Below, piece by piece: positions 1 to 11,400 of a stretch of 64,000 nt of DNA. The DNA lies in assembly GCF_000237925.1 (NCBI RefSeq), contig NC_031495.1:6301852-6365851 (forward strand), given 5' to 3'. The position numbers and the translations under genes are program-made. Numbering within the stretch: the stretch's first letter is position 1; every line of letters starts with the position of its first letter. Source of the stretch: Schistosoma mansoni. Its lineage: Eukaryota; Platyhelminthes; Trematoda; Strigeidida; Schistosomatidae. The notes beneath the pieces are model-generated. The model ran no database searches. It was given only the letters and a program-made list of their open reading frames with translations, and had not been told where the DNA came from.

Positions 1-167
1 TTCTGAATCATATTATTTCTATGTAATCTTTTAAACTATCAATGTGTACATGTGATTCCATGTCTTAATGTACTCACAATCACACCAGCGGTCAAACCAC
101 AGTACCTTCATGTGCCTTGGCAAACGCATTTTCATTACATAGTACTGAGCTGATATCAAATGGGTTT

Positions 168-592
168 ATAATCAGAAGGGGTTTTGTGGAGATTACAGTA
201 TTTTTCAAAGTTGAAATCATGAGTCAATTGAAGCTAGACCACCATCGAAAACCTGGAAACACTGGACGGCCGTTTCGTCATGTTGTGGAACTCCTCAGCA
301 GTGCACATCCACGATCCCGCACTCGCGAGATTCGAATCCAGGATCTACCAGTCTCGCGCCAGAGCCCTTAACCGATAGACCACTGAGCCGGCATCCAATG
401 GTGTTAATGTCTAACTTCAACTGATCCACGAAGTTGAGCAACCATTCACTAATTGTCTTCAGTGAGTTGATATCTCACAACAGACCTGGTTGAACTCCAC
501 TGGTTACTGCTTCCCACTAGAACTCCAGGACATGTATCTTCAAGTCAGTCATGGTGGTCTAGTTTCAATTGACTCATGATTTCAACTTTGAA
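168..592 (-). mobile_element. SINE-B, full-length copy with 10-bp target-site duplication
   Basis: Bounded by AAATGGGTTT at 158-167 and 593-602. Contains, on the minus strand, a tRNA-like region (box B GGATTCGAATC-like around 328-345, box A near 365-385), a hammerhead-like core at 260-303, and about 42-bp inverted arms at 203-244 and 552-593 (arm GAGTCAATTGAAGCTAGACC). Non-LTR style retroposition is implied by the variable-length duplication. Confidence 0.85.
260..303 (-). ncRNA. Hammerhead-like ribozyme in SINE-B
   Basis: Minus strand: stem I CACTG/CAGTG, core CTGAGGAG, GAAAC, short stem III with GGCC, cleavage triplet GTC. Stem II (around the ACAACA loop) is weak, so activity is uncertain. 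Confidence 0.5.
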
Positions 593-1129
593 AAATGGGT
601 TTGTATTTCACATATTTAGTTAGTTTTTATGGAGTAAGATTATCATCCAGTTGTTATTTGTGTTATCTGTCTCATTCTTGATATGTCCCAATTCCAGAAG
701 TCAGAAATCCCTAGCGTTTTTTTAAGAATTCGAAGAAAGCATGACCCAATTTTATGAAAAAAAGGTATTCGTGACCATTCAGCACAGACAACATCAACGC
801 AACAAAATGAATCGTAACTTCTGTTTAAAAATTATTGCTGAATATGTTGAGGATGTCAGATCCTCAGAACTCAATTTCAAAAGGTCCTAATTTTCTAATT
901 TTATTCTGAAAATTCGAATTTCATGTTTTCGCTCCAAGAGACACTTAGTTGACTTACAGCTTACATTTCCCACTCGGAAAACCTTGACTGTCATTGGTTG
1001 ACGTATTTTTTAGTACGCTATTACTTATACTTAATTTTATTTTCAAAGTATAATTATCAATTCTTGTATTGAATATTTAATGAAGTAATGCTAGATGATA
1101 TAGTTGTCGATTCTTTTATTAATTTAAAA

Positions 1130-1310
1130 CGTGTATGGAAATTCATAAGTATCAATGTCAAGGTTGAACTTGATAGTTTCCAATAAATTGAGCATTAGGT
1201 AGAAAGTTAATATTAAATATACTCTTTCTTATATCCCAATGATTAGAAAAATTGTCTTTCTGATGTTTCATAACTTAATGTAAGCCACTTCATTTATTTA
1301 CTCTGAAGAA
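1130..1310 (-). repeat. Dispersed repeat matching 38549-38680 in reverse
   Basis: GAACTTGATAGTTTCCAATA, then AGAAAGTTAATATTAAATAT and CATAACTTAATGTAAGCCAC are the reverse complement of the segment right of the hairpin at 38471-38604. Confidence 0.6.
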
Positions 1311-1373
1311 GTGGATTATTGACAATGTTACTACTTCTAGTTATCTGGCATTTTTCTCGATAATTATATTTGT

Positions 1374-1718
1374 TGAAAGCGTGAGTCAATTGAAGCTAGA
1401 CCACTATGGAAAACCTAGAAGCACTGAACAACCGTTTCGTCCTGGTGAACGGTTGCTCAACTTCGTGGATTGGTTGAAGTTAGACATTAACGCTTTTGGA
1501 TGCCGGCTCAGTGGTCTATCGGTTAAGTGCTCGGGTACGAGACTGGTAGATCCTGGGTTCGAATCTCGCGAGTGCGGGATCGTGGATGCGCACTGCTGAG
1601 CAGCCCCGTAATAGGACGAAACGGCCGTCCAGTGCTTTCAGGTTTTCGATAGTGGTCTAGCTTCAATTGACTCATAATTTCAACTATGAAAATACTAGAT
1701 CTCCACAAAACCCCTTCT
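1374..1718 (+). mobile_element. SINE-B, full-length copy with 15-bp target-site duplication
   Basis: Flanked by GATAATTATATTTGT (1359-1373) and GATAATTACATTTGT (1719-1733). Perfect 24-bp inverted arms at 1383-1406 and 1650-1673. The tRNA-like part has box A-like TGGTCTATCGGTTAAGTG and box B GGGTTCGAATC. The hammerhead core reads CTGAGCAG instead of CTGANGAG, so this copy is probably not a ribozyme. It ends CACAAAACCCCTTCTGA. Confidence 0.85.
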
Positions 1719-1734
1719 GATAATTACATTTGTG

Positions 1735-1800
1735 TTAATATGGTAGAGTAACTTGAACTGATGCATATATGTAGTGGGTCCTTAATTACTAATGTTTGAC
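1735..1800 (+). repeat. LINE 3'-tail fragment
   Basis: Resembles the LINE tail seen at 33130-33200: AACTTGAACTGATGCATATA followed by TGACTGACTGA. Too short to classify further. Confidence 0.35.
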
Positions 1801-2320
1801 TGACTGAATTCAAATCATGTTTTTTTTATTTATTCTATGTAATTTACACATGTTTATTAGGAATTACAAGTGAAAAGTTTCTTCCTTATAATTATCAATA
1901 CTTTTTGAGCACGTTAATAAAGGAACATTCGAGAATAGTATTGATTTATCTTCGTCAGAGATTGTTTGATATAGAAGTATTGAAATAATCATCATCATTA
2001 TCTTTGTACAAAAATTGATATTTAAATATATTTTCTTATTGTTTTCTTTTAATGATAATAAACTATTCATACAATTTTTTTGACAGTATCTTGTCATTTT
2101 ATGCTTGATATCAATTAAACACTATCAATACTACTACTGTAATGAACAGAACAATTTCCAAATGATAATTTATATCTATGCGTAGTTGATAATCACATGC
2201 AGTTCTATAGAATACATCTACCATATATAATTATTAGTCATATGCATGACTGTAATTGTATTTCATGGAATAGATTTAATTTTTAATGCATTTAATTGTA
2301 TCTTTTCAAAATTATTTTAG

Positions 2321-2449
2321 GTGTTTGGATGGATGCCGTCTATTGAAAGACCGTCTCAATCAAATGATATCTTGGTTAGTTGTTCTGGACAAGTAAGTTT
2401 ATGAATAGCAAGTCGATGACTTCAATATCTTTTATCTCCTAATAATAAC

Positions 2450-2492
<43 letters not shown>

Positions 2493-5400
2493 GTACATAT
2501 AAGCAAAGATGGATAGTGGCTAGCAGTGGAGTTCAGTAAGACGCGCGTTTCGTCCTATTTGGGACTCGTCAGCTGGATGTACCTGCATCTCAGATCAGTT
2601 GCAGTCCTAAACATCAATGGGAAGATTCAAACAAGCAATACTAAGTGTATTCAGTACACAGTTTCAGTACGAAATGAATTGTCCCTGATAATGTTGTGGA
2701 TACAATCGAAGTAACATGAGTTGGATGAGCTGGAGTATAAGCCATTATTCACTTAGTTACAAATAATCTTATTGTCGTGCAACTCAGTAAACAAACACAA
2801 ATCTATCCTGATAGCAAGCGGATAAAGTATAAATCAATATTTTAGGTTATTTGTCAGTAAGTGGATTTATGCTGTTACGTGATGGTAACAAGCTGATCAG
2901 ACCATCTATTCTGTTATTAAACCAATCAACATAAACCATTTTAACACTGTGATTTTAATTTGATATTGGGTCAAAATGTGTGTATAATGGGCGGTATTTT
3001 TCCTAAATATTAATTCTTCTCACTTACGAATTAGGCTTTGCCTTTCAATATGCATGTAATGTAATTCATTGAAGTCATGAACCAATCAGTGTTAGGTCCC
3101 CATTAAAAACCTGGAAGCAGTAGAAAGCCGTTTTATTCCACTATAGAACTCAGAAGTGCGCATACACGATCCCGCATGCGTGAGCCAAACCCAGTGCCAT
3201 CGCTTTCTCTCGCAAACCCTTAACATCTAGATCAACACAGTGATAAATTCATAATTTCAATGAAACTCAACAACCTCCACGACACTATACTGTCAATATA
3301 ACTCAGCTGTCCAAACCAAAGTATGTGAAGTAGAATTATAGCTATTAATCTAATCTATCATCATATAACTGGGTCTATCGACGTTACTTTTTTCCTGAAA
3401 AAAATCGTCAGGTTATGTGAATATATCAAATTAAACATTGTAAACCTGAGTGTGTGGTTTCAGACAACAAGTGAAACCGCTGATAGAAATGACGAATCTA
3501 TTTAATTGTTACTTTTCTTATTCTATCCGTAAATATCTTTCGTTTTCATACTTACCAATGTAACGGAATTATCAAATAATGAAACCATTTTGTTATATGG
3601 GGATTCATTTTGATTCAATCCTACTGTAAATAAAAGTAATCTATATCTGTAAAACGAGAATGTTTATCATCTAAGTTGTTTTCAGTTATTGTTTCTTGTT
3701 TTTCATAATACTATGTTTATTAATATGTTGCTAACCGTAAATTTTATGCTCACTACATCATTATCATTCATGTAGGTTTGGCACACTCGTGTATTGTTTC
3801 AATTTGCCACACTGCATCAGAACAGTAGAATCAAATTAATAAGAATATCAACAAAGAACTCTGAATACTAGTAAAATCATTTACAAGACTAAACATTGAA
3901 GAATATAGTTAGAAAAGACGAGATAAATTCACGAACAAAAATCCATTAAGATAATGCTGAAACTAAGTATTTAGGAGAAAATAAAGAATGTTTACTTCTG
4001 GGCCATCGCAACTTATTTTTAGCTATACCATTCAATGTGTCTATTCACTGATTGTGATAATTGTTCAGACGCCAACTGCTTAGTCTGTATCTACCAACGC
4101 GACTCAGGAACGGTCTGTGACGTTATAGACTGATGCTACACTTATATTTTTTCAAACTATTCCCACATTAATCAGAACTTCATAACAAAGTAGGCGTTGG
4201 TTAGGCATAGGTAGCATTTATCTAAGCCACTATAATCGATAAGAGATTCACAGACTCATCGACTTTCATCTTCACTTATTGCAATAAGCCTATTTTCAAA
4301 ATTACTTACTTTGTACGATGGAAGTGGTATCTGAGACACTAAAAATTAACTTAGTTTAAGGAGTTTCGCTATTAGTTTGTACTCCGAAATCATTGTTTCC
4401 GAGACACAATATGATATTAAGCAATACTGACAATAATTATTTCACTATACATAAATTTACACAGTAAATGAATTAAAATCACTAATCTAAAGTTTATTAA
4501 ATTCACTTAGTATTGTTTGTTTGAATCTTCCGATTGATGTTTTAGGACTGCAACTGGTCAGTCTCTAATTGGCATATGTGCATAGTGTGCGTATTGCCTC
4601 CATATAGCCTAAATTCCCAAGCATGGTAAGCAAGATGGATAATGGCTAGCAGTGTAATCCAAGACGCACATTTCGTCCTATTTGGGACTCGTCAACTAGA
4701 TGTACCTGCATCTCAGATTCGATGTTCACTCTCGGGCTCAAACCCAGTACTTTTCGCTTCAAACGCCATCTTTGCTTAGAGTGCTTGTGAATTTAGGCTA
4801 TAACACGATGGCGTTTGAATCGAACAATACTAGATTTGAGTCCCTGAGTGAACATCAACTCCGAAATGAAGGTACATCCAGCTGACGAGTCCCAAATAGG
4901 ACGAAACGCGCGTCTAACTGGATTCCACTGCTAGCCACTATCCATCTTTGCTTATCAAGTTTATTAGGTCCTAAATTATCGAATCTTGATAACTGGTTAT
5001 ACATTAACGTGTACGATTTAACATTTAACAGTTGAGATCTTCTTGTATCTATAACAGTAGAAAATGTACTACTTTATCAATTCTGTGTACCTGTTGAACT
5101 AATTGACAAAACTAGGACATCTACAATTTCCTCATCTAAATTCTTCTGAACCAATCATCGTGATTATACATCGTTTATTGATTTTTCCACCGTTTTTTCT
5201 CTTTCTGCAATTTCTTTAAAAAAATTTTAAAACCTAAACTGCATGTTTGTCTATCTATTATGTCCATCTAACCTTCCGTATGTGTGTATGTATGTGTTGA
5301 TTGTACATAACTAATTAAATCTATGGTACGTATATGGAAATGACACTTCCTTTCTCTTAAGAAAAAAAGGTTTTCTCAAAGTTTTCCCCTAAAACAAAGT

Positions 5401-8400
5401 TGAGTCATTTTGGGCTTGTTATTGTAATTAAAACAACATAGTATGTAACTCCACCCAATCGTCAATATTTATTCGGGTGTTTTTTTAGTACAGATTGTGG
5501 TATATGAATGAGTGTAAGCTATGTAATTGTCCTTTTGTATTTGTGTGTGAATGTAGATCGGTGTGGGATTTAATAGTAAAATTAGATGGAAATTACGGCA
5601 TGAATGTTTAAAAGTCTTATCAACAGTGTACAGTTAGGACCTTCCAATTGTAAATAATATGCAATTTGCTAATGCGAGTAATCTATTATATTTTTATTGA
5701 GATGATGAATCGACCTAATTTAGTTAACCATTGAAAATCTGGAAACACTGTACGGCCGTTACATCCTAGTACGGGACTCCTCAGAAGCGTTCGTCTACCA
5801 CTTCGAAACTGAGTCAGTTTGTGATCCCAATAAACCCATACTGATAAGTATCATGTACTCACGAATGACTGGTTTCTAGAGGGAATTCCCAAAGTTCTAG
5901 TGACGAGCCGTAACTAGTGAAGTTCAATCGTGTCGGGTGTGAAGAAGTTACCCATCAAAGATAATGGAAGATGGTCACCCGATATCGTGGATTGATTAAA
6001 GTTAGAAATGTTGGTTCAATGGTCTAGAAGTTGAGCGTTAGCCCGTGAGGTCGAAGGTCCTGGGTTCGATTACCGATTGTAATGTCACGGATACTCACTG
6101 CTGGGGAGATCCATATTAGGACGAAATAGTTGTTAAGTATGTTATATCCTAGTGAAGACATAAGTAAAGGTAACTTCCGGGACCTATTAATGGACGATTA
6201 TTCTGTATATATTCTTATTGTTAAACTATCGAGTAATTACATTGTGTATATCTATATTCATTTTATTATAAGCTATATTTTGACCTATAGACTATTATTA
6301 TACAAATTACTGTTCCTAAATTGAACTCAGTTTATTGATTATTGTATCCCACGTTCACAGCCACATTTAGCTTAATCTTTTACAAATATTATTTTCTATT
6401 TTGTGGTGTGATGCGGTCTTTCTGTCTGGTATATAAACCGAGTATGCTTGAAATAAATGATTCGCATAGCAGAAGCTGTAACTGGTGTTTTGGACTCAAT
6501 TGGAAGGGCTAGGCGGACAAAGGACCAATAAGGACACTAGACTGCTCATGCCGGTCGAACGTCATTGGTTGGCATAGAGCTAAGATTGGAAAAGTCGAAT
6601 TCTGATTGGTGGATAAATCACGTGACAAGAGCAGGGCACAAAATCATAACAAAGTACCTCCAGATTCACTCAGTATTGTTTGTTTGAATCTTCCCATCGA
6701 TGTGTTAGGACTGCAACTGGTCAGTCTCTAATTGGCATATGTGCATACTGTGCGTATTGCCTCGTTATAGCCTTGATTCACAAGCATGATGGCGTTTGAA
6801 GCGAGGGTACTGAGTTCGAGTCCCAGAGTGAACATCAACTCTGAGATGCAGGTACATCCAGCTGACGAGTCCCAAATAGGACAAAACGCGCGTCCTGGAT
6901 TCCACTGCTAGCCACTATCCATCTTTGCTAAAAGTACCTCCAAGTTTTCAATAATTGTCTGACCAAGATAAGTTATTGATTTCAATAGAATTCAGCGATC
7001 TTCACAACTCCATATCAATGATAACATTCTTCAATGAGTTTCATGAAGTTTACTAAAATATCAACACTCAAACACTGCTTGCTCAAACACCATGTGAGAA
7101 TGTTTATTCATTCTAGTAATTTCACCAAGTAAATGCACAATATGTTCGATCAAAAGCAAGATAATTACAAACCGAATTCGGCAGTATAACATCACATTAA
7201 CAACCTTCAGGAAGTCAATCAGATTTAAAACATCGTCTACTAGATTTTTCCCAAAATTTAAGACGTAGTAAAGAATACCAAGTATCTTATTGAGAAATAA
7301 GTAGAAACAACTGTTGACAACTAGTTCTTAGAATGCTTAAGATTGTAAAAAAATATCTTTATACAACCACGCAGAGGATGTGACATGCTGCGCATATCAA
7401 ATTACCCGAAATAACCGCTTTCGAATGAAGATTACATCTGAGCGTACTTAATGTAATTCAAGGTATAATCAAGGGTGTTTTGATAAATAAAAAGTACTAG
7501 CCTATTTTAAATAATTATACTATATCCTACTTTTATTCATAACACTCATTACTCTAGTGTCTAATCCTAACTCCTGACCTTACTTGAACTGTTGATTCTT
7601 AATTCGAACCTTTGTTGATTTATCATTCGTGTTAAAACCATTATGCATCATAGTTTTATCACTATTTATTATAAATCGCTTCAGAACAAAACACTGGTTT
7701 CTGGTTTACTGATAGCTGTTGAAGATTGTCCCTATGATATATTCTTACCAATGTTGTCATGAAAGAAGTTTCATTTACGTGTTTTTGAATTTTTTGTAGA
7801 ACTCTGCAGACGAGGAAAATATTGGTTCATTGGCTTATTATCCTTCTAAAAATTTTAGTGGAAAACAATAGTAAGTGTAAATTTTATGGGTTTTTTCGTC
7901 TTTGTATTGTGTTGATTATTTCATTGTGGTTTAATGATCGAGCTCAGTCTATTGATGTCTAGTTTTCGCTTCATTTTATGTGTTGTACAGTAGGATCTTT
8001 GGTTAAATTTTCTAAAAAGGAATTTTCCACTGATTTCATAATGATTAAATAGGTTACTAATCGATAGATCATGTGAAATTAAACCATATTGTTTATTGAT
8101 AATGTCATATGAGGCCGGATTATTTAAGCAAGCCTACCTGTTCCCCTAAGGGTGAATTATTATCAAATGACTATACAATGGTCATTCGAACAAAGTTTTT
8201 CTTCAAAAAAGATAAAAGGTTCGTGGAAATTGTTTATTTAAGAGAAAAACTTCCTCATGAATTGACTTTAGCTGGAGTACTCTTGAAAAGCAGAGATTAC
8301 TAGATAGTTGTTTCATTTTTGAATGTGATTCCATGTCTCAATGCACTCACAATCACACCATCGGTCAAACCACAGCACTTTCATGTGCCTTGGCAAACGC

Positions 8401-11400
8401 ATTTCCATTACAGAGTACTGAGCTGACATCAAATGGGTTTACATTTCACATATTTAGTTAGTTTTTATAGAATAAGATTATCATCCAGTTGTTATTTGTG
8501 TTATCTTTTAATCCTAAATATGAAGTCAGAAATCCCAAGCGTTTTTTTAAGAATTCTAAGAAAGCATGACCCAAGTTTATAAAAAAAATATAGGTATTCG
8601 TGACCATTCAGCACAGATAACATCAACGCATCAAAATGAATTGTGACTTCTGTTAAAAAATTATTGCTGGACACGTTGAGAACGTTAGATCCCCAGAACT
8701 CTGAAGAAGTGACTCACATTAAGTTGCGAAACGTCGGAAATATAATTTTCCTACTCATTAGGATATAACAAGAAATATATTCATTAGTATGCGGAGTTAT
8801 TAAGTGTGAAGTAGTAAAGTTACTCTGAACACGACATGATCTAACTTAAAGACGAACAAAGATGATGATTGAGTAGAAAAGCATATTTTATCGTATGCAG
8901 TGGTAGAGTAACATAAAGCTTTTGAACTGGTTACGGAAAGTAAGAGAGGCTATTACATCAGGTTGTGCAAAGATCTTTTAATGATACTTGACCACAAGTC
9001 TTTATTCACTAGTGTCTATTAAAATCAAGAAGGTTATGATCAATTTTGAGTGCTCTATATTAGTCGAGGAACATTTTAAAACTAGGGACTATGGAAGTCG
9101 AATTTCAGTTTTAGTATTTGACCCTTCGATTTGTTTCGAGCTCAAAATATTAGATCAACTGAACAGCGTCTAAACATACAATTTAGTATGTCAAATGTAT
9201 ACGATATAAACTGATATATTTATTGTGCAAATTTATTAAGCAGGTAGAAATTTAGGAAATGAGTATTGAACCTTACAATTTGCTTGCATCGCCCTATACA
9301 GCGGACTATTTAAAAGGTTAATGCACCTGAAGACACATTTTCATTCCTTCTATATAAGATTGAAAATGATCAATGATGAGGAATGGATTTTAAATTAAAC
9401 GATCTTCATAAACCTTCCATCTTTATCCCAATCATGATCTCATTCACAGATATCTAATTTTGAGAAGTAAGAAACCGTAATCAATGTAGTTCTTTTCTCT
9501 CAGAGATAAATATGATAGTAAATGATGTTTTCGCTGTATACCTTGAAGTGACTGAAGTCAATAATATGGGTTAATGGATCCTGACTCATTAGTGACCTAA
9601 TGAAGGCGTACTCGCCATAAAACCTGAAGGTTCTTGATTTTATACCTGATAAGATCTTATTTATGCACTGATATAGTGGCTGTTATAAGAATGAGACAGC
9701 TATCTCATGCTCTCTGGTTTTTTCATGGTATTTCTACCCAACATTAGTGCATCTTAACATACAGTATGTCTTCAGAGTACCAGTTTTTATTTTTTGAAAT
9801 TTTTCATATGATTTTCATTACAATGATGCATGTAATGCAGAACTTGATATTTTTGTCTATATTTGTAGTTGTGTGTGTGTGTGTATCTTATTCATTTCAT
9901 GTAACCATATAAATAAGAAATGCATACTTTGCTTCAGTTTTGGCACACTGAATCTAAATAATTTCTTGATTTATTTTGCCAATAAATAATTCGAATCTTG
10001 TATTTTGTTTGTTGCAAATTAATATTAGTTTTTAACAAGAATTAATGAATAGTAAAATAGTTGTTCTATCTTCTTTTGTAACTCAACTTGTAACAATCTG
10101 AACATGTGGTATAATAATGATATAATATTTTTCATAGTTGAAATCACGAGTCAATTGAAGCTAGACCACCATCAAAAACCTGGAAGCACTAGACGACCGT
10201 TTCGTCCTATTATGAGACTTCTCAACAGTGCACATCCACGATCCCGCCCTCGCGAGATTCGAATCCAGGACCTACCAGTCTCGCGCCAGAGCAATTAACC
10301 AATAGATAGATGGTATAATACTTTCACAGTATGCATACCACTGTCATTATCCAACTCCAATCCAATTAACTGTTAGGGCAACATATAATATCATTATCTA
10401 TAAAAGATTTTATTCGAGAATAAAGATCTGTTTTGATACAATGCCAATTCATTGTACTCAAACTGGCATGAATACCTTCATTAAAAATCCATGAAATAAA
10501 CAATTCATAATTTAGATTATCTTGGATATTCAGTGGTTGGAAACATTCAGTCAGCAGAAGCCTTCTGACTTAGATTTTGTGCTAGTTGATATTTATCAGT
10601 AAACTGTACCTGCGCGTTCCAGAGCGAAACGAAGGTTTAAATGTACTTTCCGACTATTTTTAAATACTGAACACTAAAACGTAGTACATGTAATATTGAC
10701 TCACCTTAAACTGATGTATTATTGATATGAACATTCTAATGTTAATATCATTTTCCTATGGAAGTTAATATTTCCAATTTCATTCTTGACTTAAGAGCCA
10801 TTTCAAGTTCATTCAATGTTGAATGATTCGATTATATAATAATGGAACCCAGTTTTTTCTTATTAATATAACCTTATTCAATATGCCAGTTGGTCATTCA
10901 ACTTTTGGAAAAATAACCAAAGCCTCCAATGTAAAATATATCGTATTACCTACCATTAGTCAATCCACATCTTTTTCTTTATAGAAAGAACTAAATATCC
11001 ATAATTTTCATTGCAAACAATTCAGGTTATATGTAACTTACTTTTGAAAACAGTTGAGCAAATTAAAAGGGGCCACAATCACTCGACACATTCATCTTTA
11101 AAATTCCAAACCTCTCATTCATTTATACTATTTACTTTCAGATTCACTTGGTATTGTTTGTTTGAATCTTCCAATTGATGTTTAGGACTGCAGTCGATCA
11201 GTTTCTGATTGGCATATGTGCATACTGTGCGTATTGCTTCAATATAGCCTTAATTCACAAGCATTATATGAAAAGATGGATAGTGGCTAGCTTCAACGCG
11301 AAGATTCAAACAAACAATACCAAGTGAATGTAAACTTCACTCCATTGCACAAGCAAGTAGCTATCACGACTCATTAGCTTAGTGGATAACGTGATGGCAT

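Larger units (their letters stand above)
51..872 (+). repeat. Duplicated segment, copy 1 (interrupted by a SINE-B)
   Basis: 51-157 and 603-872 match 8324-8702 closely on the same strand (shared starts TGTGATTCCATGTC, shared ends CAGAACTC). The break is the SINE-B insertion at 168-592. The segment's nature is unknown; it lies left of the first recognised exon. Confidence 0.8.

Noticed and set aside
9560-9660. tRNA-like patch
   Set aside because: Box B-like bases are poor and no second copy or stem structure was seen.
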